Assembly (NCBI RefSeq): GCF_003952425.1
Contig: NZ_CP034449.1
Coordinates: 6,498,001 to 6,562,000, forward strand
Source of the DNA: Mesorhizobium sp. M2A.F.Ca.ET.046.03.2.1
GTDB lineage: Bacteria; Pseudomonadota; Alphaproteobacteria; Rhizobiales; Rhizobiaceae
Direction of reading: 5' to 3'
DNA length: 64,000 nt
The notes under the pieces: model-generated
The model's input: the letters and a program-made list of their open reading frames with translations, nothing else
Databases searched by the model: none
Told to the model about the DNA's origin: nothing
Translations under genes and position numbers: made by a program
In this document: piece after piece, positions 23,478 to 31,689 of the stretch
Layout: each line of letters begins with the position of its first letter
Position numbering within the stretch: position 1 is the first letter of the stretch

Positions 23478-26400
23478 ATGATCACATTGAAGTACTTCTC
23501 CGCGGTCCGGGCCGCCCAGAAGAGCCAGCGTCCCGTCGCCGAAATGCCGCCGTTCGACATCTATCGACTGCGTTCCAAGGGCGGCATTGCCGCGCGCATC
23601 GCCGGCTTTCTTCTCGGCGATCCGCGCTGGCTGCTGGCGCTGCTGCGCCGCTTCTGGCCGAATCCCGGCTTCGGCAATTTCCTGCTCGTCACCAAGGGCG
23701 CGGATGTGCGCGACATATTGGAGCGCGGCGACGAGTTCGAGACGCCTTACGGGCCGGAAATGGCCGAGTTGGCCCGGGGCTCGAATTTCATTCTCGGCAT
23801 GCAGGACGGCGCCGCATACCGGCAGATGAAGTCGGCCGTGCTGAGCGCGTTCCCGCCGGCGGAGGTCGAAGCAACCGTCAGGCCGATCGCCGAGCGCCAT
23901 TCGCGCGAGATCATGACCCGCGCCAGCCCCGGCTTCGATGCCATTGCAGGCTTGATGAAGATCGTTCCGGTGCGCATCTGCCGCGATTATTTCGGCCTTC
24001 AGATCGATGATGAGACCGAATTCGCCGACTGGTCGATCGCGCTCAGCGCGCTGTTCTTTTCCGATCCGACGGCAAATCCCACCACGCGCCAGCTTGCCGT
24101 GGTCGGGGGAGATCGCCTGATCAAAATTATCGACCGCTCGATCGCCGCGGTCCGGGAAAAGGCGAACAAGGATGACAGGCCGCTGGCTCGCTTGGTCGCG
24201 CTGATGGACCAGGGACGCCTGTCGCTGCCCGACATTCATTCCATCATGCTCGGCATGGTCGCCGGCTTCGTGCCGACCAATGTGCTTGCCGGCAGCAATT
24301 GCCTGGATGTGATCCTGTCGCGAACCGATGCACGGCAGGCCGTGGATGAGGCCCTCGGCGCCGGCGATACCGGCAAGCTCGACCGGGCGATCATGGAAGC
24401 CATGCGCTTCAAGCCGATCTGGATCGGACCCTGGCGCTACACCAGGCGTGACGCGGTCATCGGCAAGGGTACCCGCCGGGAGCGCGTGGTCAAAGCCGGA
24501 ACGGTCGTCATGCCGGCGACGCTCTCGGCGATGTTCGATCCGGAGATCGTGCAGCGGCCGAACGCGTTCGACACCTCGCGCCCGCATCGCGACTACATGG
24601 TTTTCGGTTACGGCATCCATCTGTGCATCGGCGCGGAAATCGCCCGCATTCAGATCGGGGAATGCATCCGCGCCCTGTTCAGCAAGCCGAAGCTGACCCG
24701 CGCGCGGGGCAGGGCTGGCAAGATGGTCAGTGTCGGCGCCTACCCGGCGAGCCTCAAGGTCGATTTCGAGCGCTCGCCGCTTTGCCGCACCGCCGAGCAG
24801 TCGATGGTGACCGTGGTCTGCCCGATCACCCGACCGATGCCGCTCGATGCGGTGCGCGACAACGTCGCGGATCTCGGCAATCCGGCGATCGGCGAAATCA
24901 GCGCCGCGCTCGACAAGGTTGGCACCATTCATTTCACCAGCCTGGCCGTCGCTCCCACCGGCAAGGACGAAAAATCGGGGGCCGAGACCGGCGCGCTGGT
25001 GTTGGAAATCTCGGGCGACGGCAGCACCGACGATGTCATTGCCGCCATAGCGCAAGCGATCGGTCACCGGCTGAGGCCGATTTTCAGGGATGTCTGCGGC
25101 CTCCCGGACGGCGGTTCGCTGGAAGACTTCCTGAAGAGGAAGCACATCGAGATATCGCCGTCTTTCGGCAGCGCCGCCGGGCTGGTTTTCTCCGGCACGC
25201 CGGGACATTCCGTGCGGCGGATCCTGGCCGAGGCCAAGCTCGCCGACAGCGTGCGTGAGATCGTCGAAAAGCCGCGCGCGGGCACCGGCAATGCGATGGA
25301 TGTGCTTGCCGAGGCGCGTCGCCATGTCCAGTGCCTCGGGCAATTCGGCTGGGCATTCGAGCCCGCCGAAAGCCTGCTGGAAAGACCGCCCGGCCACTGG
25401 TCGCGCGCGCTGACGACGACGCTGCTGACGCCTGCTATGTTCGCCACCGTCGCGATCGTCATTCTGGCCTTCTGGCGCATGACTTATGTGCTCGTGTTCG
25501 GAAACCCGCATGGGGTCACCTTCACCAACATCGCGATTGCGGGAACCTCGCTTCTGCTTTCAGTCCTCGGTCTGCTGGCCATTCTCGCCCTGTTCGTCGG
25601 GTTTTGCTTCCTGGCGTTGCGGCGGCTCGAGGACAAGGACCAGCCGGCGAGCACGCCGGTCGAGATCGGAGCGCTCGAAAAGATCCTCGCCCATGAGGAC
25701 CACACCGCGCAGAACAATCTGACGGCGATCTCGACGATGAAGGTGGGCATCTTGCGGCGGCTGGCGCTGCGGCTCTCCTTCTACCTGATCTCGATATCGG
25801 CGCAGAAGGTGTTCAGGCCAGGCTTCCTCGCCACCATCAACACCATTCATTTCGCCCGCTGGGTGCTGTTGCCCGGCACCAACAGGCTGATGTTCTTCTC
25901 CAATTACGGAGGCAGTTGGGAAAGCTATCTCGAGGACTTCATCGCCAAGGCCTCGGCCGGCTTGACCGGTGTGTGGAGCAACACCGACGGCTATCCGCGC
26001 ACGCGCTGGCTGTTCCTGGACGGCGCGCGCGACGGCGATCGCTTCAAGCGCTGGGCGCGGCGCCAGCAGGTGCCGACGCTGTTCTGGTACACCGCCTATC
26101 CGCGCCTCAACACCACGCGTATCCGCATCAACTCCAGGATCAGGCGCGGCATCGCCTCGGCTACCGGCAACGAGGCGCGCGACTGGCTGAGCCTTTTCGG
26201 TTCCCTGCCGCGTCCGCAAGCGCTGCCGGCTGATGCGAGGAGCCTGGCGGGGCCTCCGTCCTCGCCCCTCGAAGCGCTGGAATCCGGCGAAATCCAGTCG
26301 ATCTTCTTCGGGCCGTTCGGCGCGCTCGGCGACGCGCATATGCTTGCGATCCAGGTGCCGGATGGCCTGCCGACGGCGAAGCGCAAGGCGTGGCTCGACT

Positions 26401-27704
26401 TCGTCATCGGCAAAACCAGCTTCGGCGACGGGGTACCCGTGGGCCGCGCTATGACCGTGGCGTTCGGGCCCAACGGACTGCGCCGGCTGGGGCTCGAAGG
26501 CGGCGTCGACGACGAACCGCTGGACACGTTCCCGGTCGCCTTCCGGGAAGGCATGGGCACGCCCGAGCGCAGCCGCATCCTCAACGACACCGGCCCTGAC
26601 GCGCCCGACAAATGGCAGTGGGGGTCTTCCGCCAAGCCCGTCGATGTCGTCATCGTCTGCTATGCCGAGACGCCGGCCTTGCTGAAGGCCGAGATCACGG
26701 CCATGAAGCGACAGACGGCAGGCGCCGGGATGTCGGTGACCGCCGAACTGCCGCTGAAGGTGAAGCGCGACGGCAAGCGAGCGGTCGAGCATTTCGGCTT
26801 CGTCGACGGCATCTCGCAACCGATCGTTCGGGGTACGGCGCGCGCCGCTAAGGGAGCCGCGCCCATGCATCTGCTCGCACCGGGCGAGTTCCTGTTCGGT
26901 TATCGCGACGAGCATGGCTTCTATCCGTCGTCGCCGTCGGTCGAGGCGGCGCTGGACCGCGCCGGCATCCTGTCGCAGGTGCGGCGCAACCGCCAGATAC
27001 CCGGGCAACCGCCTCCGCCGCGCGATTTCGGCCGCAACGGCACGTTCCTCGTCATGCGCCAGTTCGAGCAGCATGTCGAATTGTTCGACGATTATTGCAG
27101 GCGGGCGGCGACGCAGGCCGCAAATGAGACCGGCGATCCCACCGTCGATCAACGCTGGGTGGCCGCGAAGATGCTCGGCCGCTGGCAGGACGGCAGCTCG
27201 CTCGTGCGCAATCCGAACGGGCGGCCGGGCCGCGGCGTCGACAATGATTTCGCGCTCGGCGCCGAGGATCCGCAGGGGCACGCCTGTCCACTCGGCTCCC
27301 ACATACGCCGTTCCAACCCGCGCGATTCGCTCGGCGAGGACCGCGAGACGCAGATCAGGATCGGCAAGCGCCATCGCATCCTGCGCGTCGGCCGCACCTA
27401 CGAGAAAAAGGACAAGGGCGGAAAGACGGAGAAGGGACTGCTCTTCATGTGTCTCAACGCCGATATCGAGCGCCAATACGAGTTCATCCAGCAGACCTGG
27501 GTCTCGTCGAGCTCGTTCCAGGGTCTGGTCGGGGAGACGGATCCGACGATCGGGGCAAGGGGCGGCGGCGGCCGGTTCTCGATCCCGTCCTGGGAAAAGG
27601 TCACCGTGTTCAAGGATGTGCCGAAGTTCGTCACCACGAAAGGCGGCGGCTATTTCTTCATGCCGAGCCGCTCGGCGCTGCGCTACATGATCTCGCGGTT
27701 GTGA
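23478..27704 (+). CDS. Cytochrome P450 - transmembrane - DyP-type peroxidase fusion protein
   Basis: A 1408-residue three-part protein. Residues 1-430 are a cytochrome P450: the ExxR motif is EAMR (Glu307, Arg310) and the haem loop FGYGIHLCIGAEIA has ligand Cys383. In the I-helix, AGFVPTN replaces the usual AGxDT. Residues 430-640 form an alpha/beta module (TIHFTSLAVAPTG) of unknown function. Two membrane spans follow (about 645-715), then a second similar module (NTIHFARWVLLPG, about 790-900). Residues 940-1408 are a DyP-type peroxidase with FVDG (Asp1110) and proximal haem His1275 in CPLGSHIRRSNPRD. No reductase domain is present, so a peroxide-driven reaction is plausible. A Crp-type site precedes the gene. 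Substrate and cellular role are unknown. Confidence 0.9.
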   Translation: MITLKYFSAVRAAQKSQRPVAEMPPFDIYRLRSKGGIAARIAGFLLGDPRWLLALLRRFWPNPGFGNFLLVTKGADVRDILERGDEFETPYGPEMAELARGSNFILGMQDGAAYRQMKSAVLSAFPPAEVEATVRPIAERHSREIMTRASPGFDAIAGLMKIVPVRICRDYFGLQIDDETEFADWSIALSALFFSDPTANPTTRQLAVVGGDRLIKIIDRSIAAVREKANKDDRPLARLVALMDQGRLSLPDIHSIMLGMVAGFVPTNVLAGSNCLDVILSRTDARQAVDEALGAGDTGKLDRAIMEAMRFKPIWIGPWRYTRRDAVIGKGTRRERVVKAGTVVMPATLSAMFDPEIVQRPNAFDTSRPHRDYMVFGYGIHLCIGAEIARIQIGECIRALFSKPKLTRARGRAGKMVSVGAYPASLKVDFERSPLCRTAEQSMVTVVCPITRPMPLDAVRDNVADLGNPAIGEISAALDKVGTIHFTSLAVAPTGKDEKSGAETGALVLEISGDGSTDDVIAAIAQAIGHRLRPIFRDVCGLPDGGSLEDFLKRKHIEISPSFGSAAGLVFSGTPGHSVRRILAEAKLADSVREIVEKPRAGTGNAMDVLAEARRHVQCLGQFGWAFEPAESLLERPPGHWSRALTTTLLTPAMFATVAIVILAFWRMTYVLVFGNPHGVTFTNIAIAGTSLLLSVLGLLAILALFVGFCFLALRRLEDKDQPASTPVEIGALEKILAHEDHTAQNNLTAISTMKVGILRRLALRLSFYLISISAQKVFRPGFLATINTIHFARWVLLPGTNRLMFFSNYGGSWESYLEDFIAKASAGLTGVWSNTDGYPRTRWLFLDGARDGDRFKRWARRQQVPTLFWYTAYPRLNTTRIRINSRIRRGIASATGNEARDWLSLFGSLPRPQALPADARSLAGPPSSPLEALESGEIQSIFFGPFGALGDAHMLAIQVPDGLPTAKRKAWLDFVIGKTSFGDGVPVGRAMTVAFGPNGLRRLGLEGGVDDEPLDTFPVAFREGMGTPERSRILNDTGPDAPDKWQWGSSAKPVDVVIVCYAETPALLKAEITAMKRQTAGAGMSVTAELPLKVKRDGKRAVEHFGFVDGISQPIVRGTARAAKGAAPMHLLAPGEFLFGYRDEHGFYPSSPSVEAALDRAGILSQVRRNRQIPGQPPPPRDFGRNGTFLVMRQFEQHVELFDDYCRRAATQAANETGDPTVDQRWVAAKMLGRWQDGSSLVRNPNGRPGRGVDNDFALGAEDPQGHACPLGSHIRRSNPRDSLGEDRETQIRIGKRHRILRVGRTYEKKDKGGKTEKGLLFMCLNADIERQYEFIQQTWVSSSSFQGLVGETDPTIGARGGGGRFSIPSWEKVTVFKDVPKFVTTKGGGYFFMPSRSALRYMISRL

Positions 27705-27753
27705 TCAGGGGCGCTTAGGCTGTCTGCTGCTTGGGCGAAGTCGCCGAGCCTGC

Positions 27754-28437
27754 TCAGTCGTCGTCCTGCGATTCGGCGATATGGTTCAGCGCGGCGGCGT
27801 TGATGATGCGCAGGCCGCCGCGCTTGATGGCGATCATCTGCCGGTTGCGCCAGTCGTTGAGCGTCTTGTTGACGGATTCGCGCGTCGCGCCGAGGAATTC
27901 GCCGAGCTCGGATTGCGAAATCGGAATCCAACCGGCGGAGTCGGCCATGACCCCGCTCAGGAACACCAGCCGCTTCGCCAGCCGGGCCTCGATGCCGAAA
28001 AAGGCTTGGTCGCCCAACTCGCCGCTGACCCAGCGCAGCCGCGTGCACAGCAATTCGATCATCGCTCGCGCGAGAGACGGGTTTTTCTCAATGCGGTCAA
28101 AGAGTTGTGTCCGGCTCAGCGAAACCAGCTCGCATGCCGTGAGACAGCTGGCGGTGGCCGTGCGCGGGCGTCCGTCCAGTGCCCCGATCTCGCCGACAAG
28201 GCTGCGCGACAGCTCGATATTGGCCACCAGCTTCTGCCCGCCCGGCGAATAGATCGAGATCTCGACCGTGCCGCTTATCACACCATAGATGCGATCGGAG
28301 GCATCCTCTTGGACGAACAAATGCTGGCCGGCGGCGTAGCGCTCCAGCTTGCAGCCGCCGAACAGCAGGTCGAAGTGGCGCGGATCAATGCGCGCCAGGC
28401 GCGGCAGGTTGCTGTCGTCCGCGCCGTTTGTAGCCAT
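27754..28437 (-). CDS. Crp/Fnr-family transcriptional regulator, cyclic-nucleotide type
   Basis: A 227-residue regulator. The cyclic-nucleotide-binding beta-roll has FVQEDASDRIYGVISGTVEISI and the phosphate-binding cassette LVGEIGALDGRPRTATA, with the Glu and Arg that bind cAMP ribose and phosphate in CRP. There is no N-terminal Cys cluster, so it is not FNR-like. The HTH reads SQSELGEFLGATRESVNKTL; its Arg-Glu pair matches Arg180-Glu181 of Escherichia coli CRP, with Lys at the Arg185 position, consistent with TGTGA half-sites. It converges on the P450-DyP gene, 49 bases apart. The ATG at 28437 (MATNGADD) is preferred; a start at 28494 is possible. Confidence 0.92.
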   Translation of the reverse strand: MATNGADDSNLPRLARIDPRHFDLLFGGCKLERYAAGQHLFVQEDASDRIYGVISGTVEISIYSPGGQKLVANIELSRSLVGEIGALDGRPRTATASCLTACELVSLSRTQLFDRIEKNPSLARAMIELLCTRLRWVSGELGDQAFFGIEARLAKRLVFLSGVMADSAGWIPISQSELGEFLGATRESVNKTLNDWRNRQMIAIKRGGLRIINAAALNHIAESQDDD

Positions 28438-28556
28438 GATACGATTCCGCCTCTGGTTAGACGGAAATTGTAGGATAAGTGCGTGCTCGATCAAAGCGTC
28501 GTCTCCTTCTATGGTGACTCTCCGTTCGGCGGGTGGCTGACAAATGTTCCAATGTC

Positions 28557-28706
28557 ATGCCCGACACGTCGAAACCGGATAAGCCGGCAACTGTAAGGAG
28601 ACCGGGCGCACTGGCGGTTACGGACCGATCCTTCGAGAACGCCGTCCGCGCGCTTGGGTGGGAGGTGCCCAGCGCGCAGACAGCAAATCTGAAAATGGCT
28701 ACGTGA
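28557..28706 (+). CDS. Doubtful small ORF (49 residues)
   Basis: The frame reads MPDTSKPDKPATVRRPGALA and continues with VTDRSFENAVRALGWEVPSA to a TGA. The composition is plausible for a small soluble protein, but there is no ribosome binding site before the ATG and no recognised family. It lies in the otherwise empty region upstream of the second Crp-type site. Listed because no other gene occupies this stretch. Confidence 0.25.
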   Translation: MPDTSKPDKPATVRRPGALAVTDRSFENAVRALGWEVPSAQTANLKMAT

Positions 28707-28822
28707 TCAAATTCCTTCCTGCGAAACCGCATCCAGTCCGGAGGCCGTCTTCGGGATCTGCAGGTCAGCCAAGCCGTTGGCGCCCCCGTTACGATATCTG
28801 CGCGCAAACCCTGTCTGACGTA

Positions 28823-28838
28823 TGTGAAGGTGGTCACA
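28823..28838. promoter_or_regulatory. Second perfect Crp-type binding site TGTGA-N6-TCACA
   Basis: TGTGAAGGTGGTCACA has perfect TGTGA/TCACA arms, and the flanks GTA and TAC extend the dyad imperfectly. Its end is 100 bases before the small membrane protein start at 28939 and about 385 bases upstream of the crp-type gene start on the other strand. The position suits activation of the membrane protein gene. Confidence 0.7.
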
Positions 28839-28938
28839 GATACGCCAATGGGCCTGATTGCGAAAAATCGAAAACCGATCTATGGAGCGATCGGCCGAAT
28901 TGAGGGCGGCCAGTCAACACATTGCACAAGGTCGCCCC

Positions 28939-29109
28939 ATGCCCGATGCCTTCTCTCGCGTCATCGCCTTCCTTGCCGTGGTCACGGCCCTTTTGTTTGC
29001 CGGGCTGCACTTCCACCAGGGCCACATCATCGCCACGCTCTATTTCATGACCGGCGCAGTCCTGGTGACGGCGGTAACGCGCATGAATGTGAGACGGGGG
29101 CTGATTTAG
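28939..29109 (+). CDS. Small two-span membrane protein
   Basis: A 56-residue protein beginning MPDAFSRVIAFLAVVTALLF, with two hydrophobic segments separated by the His-containing loop HFHQGHII, and ending in basic residues NVRRGLI, so both ends are probably cytoplasmic. The ATG has AAGG 7 bases upstream. I do not recognise the family. A perfect Crp-type palindrome lies 100 bases upstream, which links it to the neighbouring Crp/P450-DyP locus. A longer in-frame start at 28858 adds 27 non-hydrophobic residues and is less likely. Confidence 0.55.
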   Translation: MPDAFSRVIAFLAVVTALLFAGLHFHQGHIIATLYFMTGAVLVTAVTRMNVRRGLI

Positions 29110-29127
29110 GCGCCCGCGGCATTCGTG

Positions 29128-29226
29128 TCCGGCAACGTCAAGGCGTCATGACGACGCCGATCCGGCAACGTCAAGGCGTCATGACGACGCCGATCCGGCA
29201 ACGTCAAGGCGTCATGACGACGCCGA
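29128..29226. repeat. Three perfect 33-bp tandem repeats
   Basis: Units at 29128-29160, 29161-29193 and 29194-29226 are identical. Each contains the perfect palindrome CGTCATGACG and the wider inverted pair GGCGTC/GACGCC. The third copy supplies the stop codon and last residues of the minus-strand VOC gene. A fragment of the unit, CAAGGCGTCATG, also occurs near 15471. Confidence 0.9.
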
Positions 29227-29625
29227 TGTCATTGCGGAGACGTCCATCCACATCGCGCCCACGGCATGACCATCGGGGTCGGCAAGGTCGCGAGTGTACA
29301 TGAACCCATGATCTTCGACTGGATTGATGTCGGCCGTGCCGCCGTTAGCGGCCGCAGCGGCGGCCATTGCGTCGACGGCGTCGCGGCTGTCCAGAGAGAG
29401 CGCCAACATCACCTCGCTCGACGTTGATGGCGGGATCGGGCGCGTCGTCATCATCTGCCATTTTTCCCGGCTGAGCAGCATGAAGTTGATCTCTTCACTC
29501 CATACCATCCAGGCCGCGGCCTCATCGGGAAACTCAGGATTGTTCTTAAAACCAAGGGATTCGTAGAAAGCCCTGGACGCCTTCACGTCGGTAACTGGCA
29601 GGCTCACAAAGATCCTCTTGCTCAT
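29212..29625 (-). CDS. VOC-family (glyoxalase/bleomycin-resistance-like) protein
   Basis: A 137-residue vicinal-oxygen-chelate fold protein with two beta-alpha-beta-beta-beta modules. The first starts RIFVSLPVTDVKASRAFYESLGF and the second contains EDHGFMYTRDLADPDGHAVGAMWMD. The latter is the usual DPDGH motif, where the acidic and His residues bind metal in active members. The substrate is unknown. GAAGGAA precedes the ATG. The C-terminus MTSASS runs into the 33-bp tandem repeat array, so the tail may be a product of the repeat. Confidence 0.85.
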   Translation of the reverse strand: MSKRIFVSLPVTDVKASRAFYESLGFKNNPEFPDEAAAWMVWSEEINFMLLSREKWQMMTTRPIPPSTSSEVMLALSLDSRDAVDAMAAAAAANGGTADINPVEDHGFMYTRDLADPDGHAVGAMWMDVSAMTSASS

Positions 29626-29889
29626 CGGTCATTCCTTCGTTGTCGAGATACCGGTCCCGGTGCCTCTTTGAAGACGCTTGACCGTCCGCCGAACCGACAT
29701 GGCATCTTCACTTTTTCGAATTAACGGCTCCGCGCTTCGCGCCGACGGCCACCACTCAAACGATGCGGGGAGAACCTGGAACCTCGGCGTTCATCCAGTC
29801 CGGATTCTGCACTGAGCCGAGGTCAAAAAATCGCTGCGCGACAGTTGCGCTCCGGAGACATTCTCAAGAAATTGCTTGGAAGCTAAATC

Positions 29890-29914
29890 ATCTAACCATT
29901 TCGGGAGGTTAGAT
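29890..29914 (-). terminator. Hairpin downstream of tRNA-Val
   Basis: ATCTAACC and GGTTAGAT form a perfect 8-bp stem with a 9-base loop. It begins right at the 3' end of the tRNA on the minus strand, followed by GATTTAGC. Probably the tRNA terminator, though the T run is weak. Confidence 0.55.
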
Positions 29915-29988
29915 GGTGGGCGATGCAGGGATTGAACCTGCGACCCCACCCGTGTGAAGGGTGTGCTCTCCCGCTGAGCTAATCGCCC
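29914..29988 (-). tRNA. tRNA-Val (anticodon CAC)
   Basis: Read on the minus strand, the 75 bases start GGGCGATTAGCTCAG and end CATCGCCCACCA, with encoded CCA. The acceptor stem GGGCGAT/ATCGCCC pairs fully. The anticodon arm is CACCC-TTCACAC-GGGTG, giving anticodon CAC for GUG codons. The T arm has GGTTCAATCC. Confidence 0.95.
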
Positions 29989-30116
29989 GCCTGTGGCCCG
30001 AAGGCCGAAGCGAGCCGCGATATAAGGTAGGCGGGCGCGTGAAGTCAAGGCGATGTGCCGAGGTTATTCCGCGGTTTGATTTCTCTGATTTTCCGTCGGC
30101 GGGATTTGGCGCCGGC

Positions 30117-30797
30117 TCAGCGCGCCGCCGCGATCAGCCGTTCCGCCAGGTCCGGCGTCAGCGTGTCGAAATGCGAGATCACCAGGGTTGGTTCGAATTC
30201 GCTCACATGACGGTCGGTGTAGCCGAAATCGACCGCGACCACGGGAATTCCGGCTGCCTTGGCGGTGTCGATGTCGGTCTGCGAATCGCCGACCATCACG
30301 GCGCTGCTCGGATCGCCGCCGGCCAGCCGGATGGTCTCGGTGAGATGGCGCGGGTCGGGCTTGCGGAAGGCAAACGTATCCTGGCCGCAGATCGCGGCAA
30401 AATAGTCCGACATGCCAAGCGCGCCGATCAGCGTCGCGGAATTGGCTTCGTATTTGTTGGTGCAGACCGCCATCAGGTATCCGGCGGCCTGGAAACGGTC
30501 GAGCGCGGCGATTACGCCGGGGTAGGGGCGCGACTTTCCGGGAATGTTCAGTGTGTAATGGTCGAGGAAGAGCTTCAGCAGCCGGTCGTGCTCTTCGGCC
30601 ATCAGCGCCTTGTTCTGCGCGGCATGCGCGCGTTCGATCATGACGCGGCCGCCATGGCCGACGAAGCGCCTGAAGCCGGCTTCGTCGACGGCGGCCAGAT
30701 CACTCGCCGCCAGGCTGTGATTGAGGCTGTCGAGCAAGTCCGGCGCGGTGTCGACCAGCGTACCGTCGAGGTCGAAGACAATGATCGGGCGGGTCAT
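30117..30797 (-). CDS. gph: Phosphoglycolate phosphatase (HAD family)
   Basis: A 226-residue HAD-superfamily phosphatase. Motif I is [22 protein letters not shown], with the nucleophile and acid Asp pair. The small cap follows, motif II is VCTNKYEA, motif III includes KPDPRHL, and motif IV is [16 protein letters not shown]. This is the Gph/PGP pattern. It hydrolyses 2-phosphoglycolate, formed by DNA 3'-end repair or by Rubisco oxygenation, to glycolate. It is divergent from rpiA with 160 bases between starts. No other photorespiration genes are seen. Confidence 0.9.
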   Translation of the reverse strand: MTRPIIVFDLDGTLVDTAPDLLDSLNHSLAASDLAAVDEAGFRRFVGHGGRVMIERAHAAQNKALMAEEHDRLLKLFLDHYTLNIPGKSRPYPGVIAALDRFQAAGYLMAVCTNKYEANSATLIGALGMSDYFAAICGQDTFAFRKPDPRHLTETIRLAGGDPSSAVMVGDSQTDIDTAKAAGIPVVAVDFGYTDRHVSEFEPTLVISHFDTLTPDLAERLIAAAR

Positions 30798-30957
30798 GGG
30801 CGGTCCTGCGAAATTCTCGTTGCTGCAGCCGATACAGGCTGGTCAGGGTTCAAGCAAGAAGCCTCGATCGGTCCACAGAGCCTTTGACGAGGGAGCCTTT
30901 GACGGGACAGGCAAAAATGCTAGGAGGCGCGCGAAACCGGCGAAATCAGGGCTCCCC

Positions 30958-31689
30958 ATGGATGCAAGGCAGTTGAAGGTCGAAGCCGCGCGGGCAGCGC
31001 TCGCCCATGTCGGCGACGGCATGCGGCTTGGCATCGGCACCGGCACCACGGCGGACGAGTTCGTGCGGCTGCTGGCCGAGAAGGTTGCGACCGGCCTCAA
31101 GATCATCGGTGTGCCGACTTCCGAGCGCACCGCGGCGCTCTGTCGCGAGCTGGGTGTGCCGCTGTCCACGCTCGAAGACACGCCGGAACTCGACCTTACC
31201 ATCGACGGCGCCGACGAAATCGATCCGGACCTGACCTTGATCAAGGGCGGCGGCGGCGCGCTGCTGCGCGAGAAGATCGTCGCGGCCGCATCCGGGCGCA
31301 TGATCGTGATCGCCGACAAGTCCAAGCTGGTCGGGACTCTCGGCCGCTTCCCGCTGCCGATCGAGGTCAACCAATTCGGCCTGCGCGCCACCGAGATCGC
31401 GGTTCGCGCCGCCGCGGCGAAGCTCGGCCTTTCCGGCCCGGTTACATTGAGGATGACGGGAAGCCAGCCATTTGTTACAGACGGCGGCCACTTTATCCTC
31501 GATGCATCTTTTGGCCGCATTCCGGATACAAGAGCGCTTTCGAATGCTCTCTTCGCCATTCCAGGCGTTGTCGAGCACGGTCTATTCATCGGGCTGGCGT
31601 CAACGGCCATCATCGCCGGCGGCGACGGTATCGAAACCGTCCATGTCGCCCGAAAACCAGGGAGTTCTATCGACCATGATGTTGCATAA
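30958..31689 (+). CDS. rpiA: Ribose-5-phosphate isomerase A
   Basis: A 243-residue enzyme interconverting ribose 5-phosphate and ribulose 5-phosphate in the pentose phosphate pathway. Family motifs are [43 protein letters not shown] and [16 protein letters not shown], the last with the catalytic Glu and Lys. The ATG at 30958 gives [21 protein letters not shown], a normal N-terminus; upstream frame extension is not RpiA-like. The 3' end overlaps the DUF2059 gene start by 14 bases, so the two are probably co-transcribed. Confidence 0.95.
   Translation: MDARQLKVEAARAALAHVGDGMRLGIGTGTTADEFVRLLAEKVATGLKIIGVPTSERTAALCRELGVPLSTLEDTPELDLTIDGADEIDPDLTLIKGGGGALLREKIVAAASGRMIVIADKSKLVGTLGRFPLPIEVNQFGLRATEIAVRAAAAKLGLSGPVTLRMTGSQPFVTDGGHFILDASFGRIPDTRALSNALFAIPGVVEHGLFIGLASTAIIAGGDGIETVHVARKPGSSIDHDVA

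Larger units (their letters stand above)
28438..28938. other. Intergenic region between the crp-type gene and the small membrane protein gene
   Basis: About 500 bases. They hold a perfect Crp-type site at 28823-28838 and one doubtful small reading frame at 28557-28706. Nothing else could be supported. Confidence 0.6.

Noticed and set aside
25560..27476. A long minus-strand open frame (over 600 codons) opposite the P450-DyP gene
   Set aside because: It is Arg/Leu/Ala-rich without motifs and is the expected GC-rich antisense shadow of a real gene with strong codon bias.
29128..29226. A CRISPR array
   Set aside because: The three 33-bp units are directly adjacent with no spacers, and no cas genes are present.
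29791..30048. An 85-codon minus-strand frame that reads through tRNA-Val and ends CRIRTG
   Set aside because: It covers the whole tRNA gene; the amino-acid pattern arises from the tRNA sequence and is a known type of false prediction.
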